Assembly: GCF_020521235.1 (NCBI RefSeq)
Contig: NZ_BLAY01000036.1
Span: forward strand, 1-64,000
From: Microseira wollei NIES-4236
GTDB taxonomy: Bacteria; Cyanobacteriota; Cyanobacteriia; Cyanobacteriales; Aerosakkonemataceae
Length of the DNA: 64,000 bases
Reading direction: 5' to 3'
The first letter of the stretch is position 1, and each line of letters starts with the position of its first letter. The position numbers and the translations under genes are program-made. Under the pieces are notes generated by a model. The model did no database searches and was not told the DNA's origin. It saw nothing but the letters and a program-made list of their open reading frames with translations. Positions 17,155-24,700 of this stretch are shown here, one piece after another.

Positions 17155-17424
17155 ATGAAGTATGCTTTGATATTTTTAACCTTTGGTATTTTGTCCATCA
17201 TCTTTGGTTGTAATTTAATAATTTTTAGATGGTTGTTTTTTTGGACGGTTGTCAGTTTTATTATCGTAGGAACAGCCTATGGCGGTCTTGGAGCTAAAGT
17301 ATTTGGAAAAAAATCAAATGGGACTCTAAATAAATGGTGTTTAGTTTTATTGCTGCCCTATTTGTTATTAACCTGGATAATTTGGCATATTCAACGATTG
17401 ATTAGCCAAGAAGATTGTGGCTGA
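17155..17424 (+). CDS. Small membrane protein
   Basis: An 89-residue protein with three hydrophobic stretches: residues 1-22 (MKYALIFLTFGILSIIFGCN), 23-48 and 61-76 (CLVLLLPYLLLTWIIWHI). It lies between a DUF29 gene (2-base gap) and a phosphatase (8-base overlap), so the three are probably cotranscribed. I do not recognise the family. A role in anchoring or modulating the neighbouring phosphatase is possible, but nothing in the sequence proves it. Confidence 0.65.
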   Translation: MKYALIFLTFGILSIIFGCNLIIFRWLFFWTVVSFIIVGTAYGGLGAKVFGKKSNGTLNKWCLVLLLPYLLLTWIIWHIQRLISQEDCG

Positions 17425-17822
17425 AATAGCTCCTGGTATCTGGCTGGGAAGAAGAGCATTTGTCAATGAATTGCCTAATAATATCAGCTTAATTATCGCT
17501 CTAACGGCTGAGTTTTCAGAACCACCAAATGCCATCTCAGGCAAAACTTATATTTGTATTCCCACCCTGGATACATCTGTACCCCCAGAGCGGGTATTTC
17601 AAAAACTAATTCATACAATTTGCTCGTGGAATGGAAATGTTTATATTCACTGCGCTTTAGGACACGGACGTTCTGCTAGCGTTGCTGCTGGCGTTCTGCT
17701 TGCTAAAGGATTAGTGGATAACTTCAACGCTCAAGAAACTTCTTTTGACAGCGCGTCCTCAAATTAAATTCAGTCCAGCCCAAAAAAATATGCTAAAAAA
17801 ATGTCAACGTAGTTTGCAGTAA
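17417..17822 (+). pseudogene. Dual-specificity phosphatase, frameshifted near the C-terminus
   Basis: It starts with GTG 17417 (AEIAPGIWLGRR). The catalytic loop HCALGHGRS (HC-x5-R-S) near residue 78 is intact and LDTSVPP may supply the general acid, so this is a tyrosine/dual-specificity phosphatase. After residue 107 the frame reads TSFDSASSN and stops at 17767. Skipping one T near 17741 restores LLTARPQIKFSPAQ and KNMLKKCQRSLQ with a stop at 17822, a C-terminal helix normal for such enzymes. The catalytic core is complete, so partial activity cannot be excluded. Confidence 0.7.
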
Positions 17823-17868
17823 GCTTTGCGATCGCGACAATAATAAGGATTGTCTTGGAATCGGGGTT

Positions 17869-18408
17869 TCAAGGCAACAATTCATCTACCGCTACGCTAA
17901 ACCCCGATAACATTACCTGCGTAGTCGCTAGATCTCCAGAGACAAACCATAACCTTTGAGTTTGAGTAATTACAAATATCCATTTACTTTCAGGTAATAC
18001 TAACCAAACTTCTTGACAACCGGAATCTAAATACTCTTTACCCTTAGCAAAAAACTCTTCCACACGATCGGTTGGTGAAGCGATTTCCGCCACCAAGGGG
18101 AAACACATCGGTAACGCAGCAGCTTTACCATACTGTACTGCTAATTCAGGTGTAAGATAAGCTACATCTGGGCGTCGTCCCTGCTTAATAGTGCGACAAG
18201 GTGTATCTGTATAAACTTTCCCCCCTTGTCCGCTAGAAATTGCGTAACTTTTCCAGTAAGATCCAAGATTTAGCTGAATTTCACCGTGGGGTAATGTCAT
18301 GCCATTTTTCTCAACCAGTTGTCCATCCACCCATTCCATGTGTTCGGGGGGATTTTTCAGATAATCTTCTAGGGTGAAGACCTCCTCGATTGCAGTAGCG
18401 GTAAGCAT
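17869..18408 (-). CDS. Uma2-family nuclease-like protein 1
   Basis: A 179-residue Uma2 (DUF820) protein, a PD-(D/E)XK-fold family massively expanded in cyanobacteria. Recognisable segments: FTLEDYLKNPPEHMEWVDGQ, then SGQGGKVYTD, RRPDVAYLTPE with the conserved Asp of the active site, LVAEIASPTDR with the E-x-x-S, and YLDSGCQEVWLVLPE. The biological role of Uma2 proteins is not established. Its orientation opposes its neighbours, so it is a single-gene unit between the two DUF29 copies. Confidence 0.88.
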   Translation of the reverse strand: MLTATAIEEVFTLEDYLKNPPEHMEWVDGQLVEKNGMTLPHGEIQLNLGSYWKSYAISSGQGGKVYTDTPCRTIKQGRRPDVAYLTPELAVQYGKAAALPMCFPLVAEIASPTDRVEEFFAKGKEYLDSGCQEVWLVLPESKWIFVITQTQRLWFVSGDLATTQVMLSGFSVAVDELLP

Positions 18409-18568
18409 AGCTGTTTACTTTACTTTGCATATTGTTTTATCTTAGCTCAGGCGGCGAAGCGCTTAGGACTTTGGGTAGCAGAGAAAAAACTGCGTTCGCG
18501 CACCTAGCCCTTGGCATATCGGCTCCAACTTCAGTCATAATAAAAATAACCGATTGTCAGATAATATT

Positions 18569-19003
18569 ATGGAAGAATTGCTCGAACTAAAAAAATTGCT
18601 GCTAAACGGCGATATCAAAGGTTCATTAGCCATGATTGAAGAACTCGAACAAATGGGAAAAAGCAATATTATTGATAGCATTCGCAGCTTATCTGCGCTT
18701 TTGTTACTACATCTGATTAAACAGCAAGCTGAAAATCGTACAACTCGTTCCTGGGAAGTTTATATCCGCAATTCAGTGCGAGAAATCGAAAGAAAAAATA
18801 AACGCCGTACAGGAGGGTATTATCTAAACCCAGAAGAATTATTTGCCACTTTAGAATCTGCCTACATAAACGCGCTTGACGTGGCTTCCCTAGAGGTAGA
18901 AGAAGGGCGTTACTATCCAGAAGAATTAGAACAATTGATTAATAAAGAGGAAATTTTGAATCGCGCTTTTCAATTAATTTCAACGCTAGAGGAAATTCGC
19001 TAG
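18569..19003 (+). CDS. DUF29-like family protein, copy 2
   Basis: About 144 residues from ATG 18569 (MEELLELKKLLLNGDIKGSL); an in-frame TTG at 18554 would add five residues. It is paralogous to the gene at 16727 along its whole length (shared LLLHLIKQQAENRTT and NSVREI). Copy 1 has a membrane protein and phosphatase behind it; this copy is alone. No function can be assigned. Confidence 0.75.
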   Translation: MEELLELKKLLLNGDIKGSLAMIEELEQMGKSNIIDSIRSLSALLLLHLIKQQAENRTTRSWEVYIRNSVREIERKNKRRTGGYYLNPEELFATLESAYINALDVASLEVEEGRYYPEELEQLINKEEILNRAFQLISTLEEIR

Positions 19004-19030
19004 CAGTAGTGGGTATTGCTTTTTCTTTGC

Positions 19031-19489
19031 TTACCTACCTGGGTGAATTTTTTCGCCTGCTAAAACACTCCAAGGATGGGGTGTTGTTAAAGTCTGGGGT
19101 TGTAATTTGGCTAAGACTAAACCAACACCAACTGAGGTCAATGCTAAAAATATAGAACTGGCAAGAATCTCCACTAGCAGCAGGTATCGATTGGGGCGAT
19201 CGCTTTCTGACGATACCATATTTTGCGCTACTTGCGCGTATAGGTTGGGATGGGATGTTTGATTGACTTCCAGGGTGACTTCGGTTTTGCTAACGTTGAC
19301 TAGCTGAAGTTGCTTTAACTGGGTCAGTGCGTCTAAAATCTCGCGCTCGCTATAGGATGTGTCGCAATACTCCCCCGTCCATGCTTGAAAATCCTGCAAA
19401 TCAATTTTGAGCTTTTCGGCCTCAGTCACTCGCGGCAGAATCCATTGGTACAGTAGACTTGCACAGGTTGTCAGTTTAGTTTCTAGCAT
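19031..19489 (-). CDS. Hypothetical single-pass membrane protein
   Basis: About 152 residues from ATG 19489 (MLETKLTTCASLLYQWILPR); an earlier in-frame start exists but adds an unlikely Pro-rich lead. The N-terminal 75 residues look like a winged-helix-type domain (SEREILDALTQLKQLQLVNV, then KTEVTLEVN). A transmembrane segment follows near residues 108-130 (LVEILASSIFLALTSVGVGL). I do not recognise the family. It is divergent from tlyA, about 140 bases away. Confidence 0.6.
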   Translation of the reverse strand: MLETKLTTCASLLYQWILPRVTEAEKLKIDLQDFQAWTGEYCDTSYSEREILDALTQLKQLQLVNVSKTEVTLEVNQTSHPNLYAQVAQNMVSSESDRPNRYLLLVEILASSIFLALTSVGVGLVLAKLQPQTLTTPHPWSVLAGEKIHPGR

Positions 19490-19627
19490 AGCTGGCTCTC
19501 CCACAAGGAAAGGCGGCGGTAGTCGCACCTAAAGTACTTCTGTCTCTATGATAATTGTTACATATTTGACAGTTTTAGTCTGGCTTATGTGCATTAACTG
19601 CATAAATCTCTACAATTTGTTGAACTC

Positions 19628-20440
19628 ATGACAAAACAACGACTCGATACATTGTTGGTAGAACTCGACTTGTGCGACTCGCGCCAGCAGGCACAGCGGT
19701 TGATTCGCGCTGGGGAAGTAATGGTGAACCAGCAGGTGATTGACAAACCGGGGACCGAGGTGGAAACTTCAGCACAGATACAGATTAAACAGCGATCGCC
19801 CTACGTTTCCAGAGGCGGGGAAAAACTGGCTAAAGCCTTAGAATTGTTTGAAATTCGGGTACAAGGGCGAATATGCTTGGATGGGGGAATTTCTACGGGC
19901 GGTTTCACCGACTGCCTGCTGCAAGCGGGTGCAAAGCTGGTTTATGGCGTGGATGTGGGTTACGGACAAGTGGACTGGCGTCTGCGGAATGACTCCAGAG
20001 TGATGTTAAAAGAGCGTACCAATCTGCGCTATCTTACTTTTGCACAGTTGTATGGCGATGCGGAAGCAGCAGATTTGGGAGTTGTGGATGTTTCGTTCAT
20101 TTCTCTGGCAAAAATCCTGCCAGCATTGTGGAATCTGCTTCAACCTCCGCGCGAGGCAGTTTTGCTCGTCAAACCGCAGTTTGAAGTAGGCAGAGAACGG
20201 GTTGGCAAAAAGGGCGTGGTGCGAGATACTGACGACCATGTTCGAGCGATCGCGTCTGTATTGCAAGCTGCTCAACAACTGGGATGGCAGTATCGCGGCT
20301 TAACCTGGTCCCCAGTCACCGGCCCAGCTGGTAATATCGAGTATCTTTTATGGTTGTTAATGGATAGTCAAAGGTACTCACCCGATTTAAGCACAATCTT
20401 CGCGATCGCTCAATCTGCAAAAGCGGCTCTCACTCCATAA
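19628..20440 (+). CDS. tlyA: TlyA-family rRNA 2'-O-methyltransferase
   Basis: A 270-residue TlyA/hemolysin-A family protein. The N-terminal S4 RNA-binding domain (residues 1-60: KQRLDTLLVELDLCDSRQQA) precedes an FtsJ-type Rossmann methyltransferase with the SAM loop CLDGGISTGGFTDCLL (residues 81-96) and the motif LLVKPQFEVGRERVGKKG carrying the catalytic Lys. Family members methylate the 2'-OH of cytidines in 16S or 23S rRNA (C1409/C1920 numbering). It appears intact and vertically inherited. Confidence 0.9.
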   Translation: MTKQRLDTLLVELDLCDSRQQAQRLIRAGEVMVNQQVIDKPGTEVETSAQIQIKQRSPYVSRGGEKLAKALELFEIRVQGRICLDGGISTGGFTDCLLQAGAKLVYGVDVGYGQVDWRLRNDSRVMLKERTNLRYLTFAQLYGDAEAADLGVVDVSFISLAKILPALWNLLQPPREAVLLVKPQFEVGRERVGKKGVVRDTDDHVRAIASVLQAAQQLGWQYRGLTWSPVTGPAGNIEYLLWLLMDSQRYSPDLSTIFAIAQSAKAALTP

Positions 20441-20462
20441 TCTCTCACTTTACTTTAAATCA

Positions 20463-21242
20463 ATGCGAAAACTACTATCGCGCACCGTGATATATCTTCT
20501 TATTGCTGTTTTCCTGATCCTGACAACAGCCGGTATGAAAGTTGGAGCGAGTTTGATTGCCGAACAATTTTTATATAAAATTATCATCATCGGGGATGTA
20601 TTCTCCACTTTAGAAGTGGTTGAATTCGTCAATGTCCTGGTATTTGCCATTTTAGGGATGGGCTTTGGATTGGCAACCGCGTTTTTACCAAAAATTTCTC
20701 GTCAGAAGACAAGCGCTCTCTTACTCATTATTCTAGTCCCGCTAATTTTTAGCACCAGTGCTATGGTCAGATACAATCTCTGGATTGAAGATGTTGCCGA
20801 TCAAGAGAAGACATCCTACGCTGAAGCAGAAAGCTTAACAGACTCATTTTTAAGTAGAAGAGTTGGGGTGGATGGATTTTTAGGCTTTTATGTTTATACA
20901 GCCCAATTTCCAGTTTTACCAACCAACAAAGCTGAAATTAAGAAAGCAGAAAAGTTAGAAGAGAAAGTTAAAGCAAACTTCATGAGTCTGAATAAAATAA
21001 TCGGCATAAAACCAGAGATTATTACTGGAATTTTAGCGGGCAGCAAGTGGCTAATCCGCATATTTTACTTTTCATTAGCAGCGTTTACAACGATTAATCA
21101 TTTTAAAACAGGTTGTCAGGAACTTGTCAAAAACGCTAAACCTACTGCTCCTAATTTTCCTCCAGTGCCGCCTCGTTACAAATATAGTATTGATAAACCA
21201 ATGCCACAAACAGGTTCGCGGCGTAAGCTTAAGAGCCATTGA
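20463..21242 (+). CDS. Hypothetical multi-pass membrane protein
   Basis: A 259-residue protein with about four transmembrane segments: residues 8-26 (TVIYLLIAVFLILTTAGM), 52-74, 82-100 (SALLLIILVPLIFSTSAMV) and one near 195-210. Between segments 3 and 4 is a roughly 90-residue soluble region rich in Lys and Glu. The C-terminal tail is basic and Pro-rich. It precedes a polysaccharide deacetylase by 24 bases on the same strand and may serve the same envelope process. No family is recognised. Confidence 0.65.
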   Translation: MRKLLSRTVIYLLIAVFLILTTAGMKVGASLIAEQFLYKIIIIGDVFSTLEVVEFVNVLVFAILGMGFGLATAFLPKISRQKTSALLLIILVPLIFSTSAMVRYNLWIEDVADQEKTSYAEAESLTDSFLSRRVGVDGFLGFYVYTAQFPVLPTNKAEIKKAEKLEEKVKANFMSLNKIIGIKPEIITGILAGSKWLIRIFYFSLAAFTTINHFKTGCQELVKNAKPTAPNFPPVPPRYKYSIDKPMPQTGSRRKLKSH

Positions 21243-21266
21243 AAACTGTGTTAAGAGGTGTGCCGC

Positions 21267-22148
21267 ATGAAGAAGTTTATCAAGTTTAAAAAATCTAAGA
21301 GTTTTATCCTTGGCTTTTGTCTGACATTTATAGTTGTCTTAGCAACAAATTGGTTGATTTTAAACCTCACAGCCCCCAGAATTCCTATTCTGGGGTTTCA
21401 CAGCATCATTGATAGTCCACCACCCAATAATGGGTCGCCGCAACAACCGTTAGACAGCGATTACACCAAGCAAGATTTGCAGCAATTTTTAGATTACTTA
21501 GTCCGCCAGGATTTTTGGTTTCTGTCAACTCAAGATCTTTACGATTATTTCATAGCTAAATCCCAGCCTTTGCCCCCTCAACGGATAGGCCAAAGGCCAA
21601 TAATGATTTCTTTTGATGATTCTTATAAAACCTATTATACAAATTTACTTCCGGTTTTAGAACTTTTAGAACAAACTTACAATAAGAAAGTAAAAGTTGT
21701 TTTATTTCTTAACCCTGGGTCTTTGGCTAAGGATCAGACAAAAAGTACAACTCATCTCAACTGTGGAGATTTAAGAGAGGGACTCAGAAAAGGGTTTTTC
21801 GATCTTCAATCCCACGGACTAACTCACAAGGATTTAACCAAGATAAATCCCCAGGAGTTAGATTTTGAACTTTCTGAATCCCAAAAGCAGTTAAGACAGT
21901 GTACGGAAGGCTTAGATAATAAAACAGTAGGGATTCATCTAGCTTACCCCTATGGGAATATGAATAAACAGGTGGAAGCTGCTGCGGCTAAGTACTATTT
22001 ATCTGGCTATTTATACAATAGTCGAATCTTCAAATTAGGTTGGTTGAAAAGTCCGTATCAAATCCCACGTTTGAGTGTAAATAGACAAAAAACGTCCGAA
22101 AGATTGATTAAAATGGCTGAACGGGCGTTGAAAGTAACGGTAAAATAA
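21267..22148 (+). CDS. Membrane-anchored polysaccharide deacetylase (NodB-like)
   Basis: About 293 residues. AAGAGGTG lies six bases before ATG 21267, so this start is preferred over the GTG at 21258. An N-terminal membrane anchor (ILGFCLTFIVVLATNWLILN) is followed by an exported carbohydrate esterase 4 (NodB) domain. IPILGFHSI opens the barrel, ISFDDSYKTYYTN carries the catalytic/metal Asp pair, and LQSHGLTHKDLTKI supplies the metal His residues. IHLAYPYGNMNK is the usual motif 3/4 region. It probably removes acetyl groups from an envelope polysaccharide. Confidence 0.85.
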   Translation: MKKFIKFKKSKSFILGFCLTFIVVLATNWLILNLTAPRIPILGFHSIIDSPPPNNGSPQQPLDSDYTKQDLQQFLDYLVRQDFWFLSTQDLYDYFIAKSQPLPPQRIGQRPIMISFDDSYKTYYTNLLPVLELLEQTYNKKVKVVLFLNPGSLAKDQTKSTTHLNCGDLREGLRKGFFDLQSHGLTHKDLTKINPQELDFELSESQKQLRQCTEGLDNKTVGIHLAYPYGNMNKQVEAAAAKYYLSGYLYNSRIFKLGWLKSPYQIPRLSVNRQKTSERLIKMAERALKVTVK

Positions 22149-22226
22149 TTTTAGATTTCAGATGGCAGATTTTAGATTTAAATGTACTTTTAAAATCTCA
22201 AATCTGCCATCTAAAATCTGCAATTA
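22147..22226. repeat. Hairpin repeat between convergent genes
   Basis: AGATGGCAGATTT and its complement AAATCTGCCATCT are embedded in TTTTAGATTT-type sequence, giving a long imperfect hairpin. It sits exactly between two convergent genes, so it may terminate both. Confidence 0.7.
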
Positions 22227-23936
22227 ACTAAATTTATCCGTTTGGGGGTCTAATTCTTGCCGCAGGCGATATAAAATTGTATTGCGTTCTACTTGGTTGA
22301 GAATTTCTTGGATGACTGTATTTGGCCCTAATTCGCCCCAAGTGCAACCTCGTTCTAAGTATACTTTGGCTGCCTTTCCTACGGCGTAGATACCATATCC
22401 GGCGATACCAGCTTGCGCGATCGCAGCCCCCCCATATGCAGTAAAATTAATCGGATTCTCGCCAGATGCGACGGCAGCAGCACTTTTACCGATTCCAAAC
22501 AGAATACTACTGCCCAATTCGCCCAACAGCAAACCGCCACTACTAAATACAATCTTCTGCAACAGCTTCCCAGCTTGGTAACTCGTCATGGGCAAATTAT
22601 ACAACCGCGCCAACTCGCGAATTAAGGCTAAATCCGCCACAGTTCCGCCCAAAACATCTAAAACCGCGATCGGATTGAGAGCGACGGCTAAAGCCTTATA
22701 TTTAGTAAACTTCCAGATTAAATCTTCCGCTTCCTTGTCGCGTATTTCTAGGGTTTTGCGGGCGATATTTTCTTCCGCGTCTCTAGCTTGGACGAGGGCA
22801 TTGAGGGCGAGAAGCGATCGCCCTTCCCGATTTAAAATACTAACAATCTTTTCCTTTAACTCATCAATCTGGGGCGGTGGCGACTCCCACTCGTGGGTTA
22901 CAGTTCCATCAGGCCATTCTACCCGCACTTCGATCGGTGCAGGTTCGGCAGCAACCATGACTATTTCACTTGGAGATAATAACTCTTGCAGACGCTTGCT
23001 GGTACTGCTACCCGCCCCCAATTTTTGCAGATTGCGGTAAATTGCTGCCCGGTGTTGGTCTGGATATAAGTCAATTTTGTTGAATACTAAAATAATCGGT
23101 TTTTGTGCTTGTCGCAATTCGCACAACGCTTGATATTCGGTTTGCGTGATATCACCAGCGACAACAAATAAGATTAAATCTGCTTGACGCGCCACATCCC
23201 GCGCCATCTGCGCCCGTGCTTCTCCTTCAATTTCATCTAATCCAGGCGTATCGATTAATTCTATTTGGATGGAGGCGATCCCCCCCTGCCCCCCCTTGCC
23301 TTGGGGGCGTGAAGAGTCGTTATGCCCCCCCTTGCCTTGGGGGGGTTGAGGAACATCTTGCCCCCCAATGCCTTGGGGGGGTTGAGGAACATCTTGCCCC
23401 CCAATGCCTTGGGGGGGTTGAGGAACATCTTGCCCCCCAATGCCTTGGGGGGGTTGGGGGGGATCGCTTTGCCCCCTCTGAGCAAGGGGCGTTTGAGGCA
23501 CATCTTGCCCCCCCAAGGCATTGGGGGGTTGGGGGGGATCGCTTTGCCCCCTCTGAGCGAGGGGCGTTTGAGGGACATCTTGCCCCCCCAAGGCATTGGG
23601 GGGTTGGGGGGGGATCGTCCAGCGAACAGAACGAGGCCATTTAGTCACGCCGTGGAGTGGCCCAGTTTGCAGGATTTTTTGTCCGATTAAAGCGTTTAAA
23701 ACCGCCGACTTACCGCGACTAACCAAACCAAAAGCCGCGATGCAAATTACACCTTGGTCTAATTTTTGCAGACTTCCGGTTAAAACATCCATTTCCGGAC
23801 GCAAAGATGCCCGCATTCTAGGAGTATATCCGGAGAGAATGCGCCGGATAGAAGAACGGGCGCGGTTAAAATGGGATTCTTGCTTTGTTTGACGCCCAGT
23901 TTCTGGATTAGTTTGGGTAGATTGAGGATTGCTCAA
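22224..23936 (-). CDS. GTPase with repeat-encoded Pro/Gly insertion in the G domain
   Basis: A 570-residue GTPase: P-loop GLVSRGKSA at 70-78, DTPGLD (G3) at 229-234 and NKID (G4) near 290. The C-terminal half has hydrophobic helices (residues 400-520) as in DUF697-type membrane-associated GTPases. Between the P-loop strand and G3, residues 109-219 are low-complexity repeats such as PPQPPNALGGQDVPQTPLAQ and PQPPQGIGGQDV. They are encoded by tandem palindromic units (23275-23625). A normal member needs only about 10 residues there, in the switch I region. Everything else looks intact and the frame is preserved, so the protein may still be made. Confidence 0.85.
   Translation of the reverse strand: MSNPQSTQTNPETGRQTKQESHFNRARSSIRRILSGYTPRMRASLRPEMDVLTGSLQKLDQGVICIAAFGLVSRGKSAVLNALIGQKILQTGPLHGVTKWPRSVRWTIPPQPPNALGGQDVPQTPLAQRGQSDPPQPPNALGGQDVPQTPLAQRGQSDPPQPPQGIGGQDVPQPPQGIGGQDVPQPPQGIGGQDVPQPPQGKGGHNDSSRPQGKGGQGGIASIQIELIDTPGLDEIEGEARAQMARDVARQADLILFVVAGDITQTEYQALCELRQAQKPIILVFNKIDLYPDQHRAAIYRNLQKLGAGSSTSKRLQELLSPSEIVMVAAEPAPIEVRVEWPDGTVTHEWESPPPQIDELKEKIVSILNREGRSLLALNALVQARDAEENIARKTLEIRDKEAEDLIWKFTKYKALAVALNPIAVLDVLGGTVADLALIRELARLYNLPMTSYQAGKLLQKIVFSSGGLLLGELGSSILFGIGKSAAAVASGENPINFTAYGGAAIAQAGIAGYGIYAVGKAAKVYLERGCTWGELGPNTVIQEILNQVERNTILYRLRQELDPQTDKFS
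23275..23625. repeat. Palindromic C/G-rich minisatellite inside a GTPase gene
   Basis: At least seven related units, each centred on CCCCCCAATGCCTTGGGGGG or CCCCCTTGCCTTGGGGG, are joined by phrases such as TTGAGGAACATCTTG and ATCGCTTTGCCCCCTCTGAG. Three adjacent units (about 23340-23450) are nearly identical 36-mers, showing recent tandem expansion. All units keep the host gene's frame. Confidence 0.9.
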
Positions 23937-24064
23937 GGTTAGATAGGGAAGGACAGGTTATAGATCTATTTTGCTCGTTTTTTTAGTTTAGCATTTGGCC
24001 TTTATTATCATAAAGTCCAGAGCAATCAAATTAGACCATATCAACTAAAAGACTGAAGGTAATT

Positions 24065-24475
24065 GTGGCTAAAAATAACAAATCCGAAATTGCATCCAAT
24101 ATCCTCGAAGGCTATAACGACTTTCTGCGCGACTTGAAGGAAAGGATTTCTCAGACGCAAGTTAGGGCTGCGATCGCACTCAACACCGAGCTAGTATTAC
24201 TTTACTGGCAAATTGGGCGAGATATCCTCACGCGCCAACAGCAGCAAGGTTGGGGCGCAAAGGTAATCAATCGCCTCGCGACGGACTTGCGTAAAGCTTT
24301 TCCAGAAATGAAAGGCTTCTCGCCTCGCAATCTCAAGTATATGCGAGCCTTTGCCGAAACTTATCCAGATGAGCAATTTGTGCAAGAGGTGCTTGCACAA
24401 ATTACTTGGTATCACAATATCGCCTTACTTGAGTTTTTCGCCCGCCGTGGACTCAAGTCCACGGCTAATAGCTGA
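24065..24475 (+). pseudogene. DUF1016/YhcG-type nuclease, truncated
   Basis: Residues 1-120 (GTG start) are a clear DUF1016 N-terminal domain: YNDFLRDLKERISQTQVRAA, LYWQIGRDILTRQQQQGWG, AFPEMKGFSPRNLKYMRAFA and ITWYHNIALLE. The C-terminal PD-(D/E)XK nuclease domain, normally about 180 further residues, is missing. The frame runs into a palindromic repeat element (24442-24561) and stops. The N-terminal half alone is not expected to cut DNA. Confidence 0.8.
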
Positions 24476-24561
24476 AGTCCACGCTCAGTGGACTGTTGAT
24501 CGAATTTTCAGTCCATTTCAATGGACTTTCGCTATTAGCCAGAGAATTTATTCTCTGGCGG
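24442..24561. mobile_element. Palindromic CCGCC...GGCGG element (copy 1)
   Basis: The outer ends are two small hairpins (CGTGGACTCAAGTCCACG and CCAGAGAATTTATTCTCTGG), with GGCTAATAGC and GCTATTAGCC as an inverted pair inside. Further in, two hairpins contain GTCCA...TGGAC. The same plan is seen at 27625-27751. Copy 1 ends the DUF1016 frame. A TACTACGAAC-type repeat unit follows at about 24590-24625. Confidence 0.75.
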
Positions 24562-24700
24562 TTGTGGACAATCGTGCAAAATGTTCGTAGTAAGCGCTTT
24601 AGCGCTGAAGCGCCTACTACGAACCTAAGATTTTAGCCTCGCTCCATTACTCCGAGCGCTGTGCCAAAATTGATACAAAGTGTTTTCAGACTTACGCGCA

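Noticed and set aside
23216-23690. Several overlapping open frames on both strands through the C/G repeat
   Set aside because: They arise because the palindromic units lack stop codons in most frames; only the minus-strand GTPase frame has domain support.
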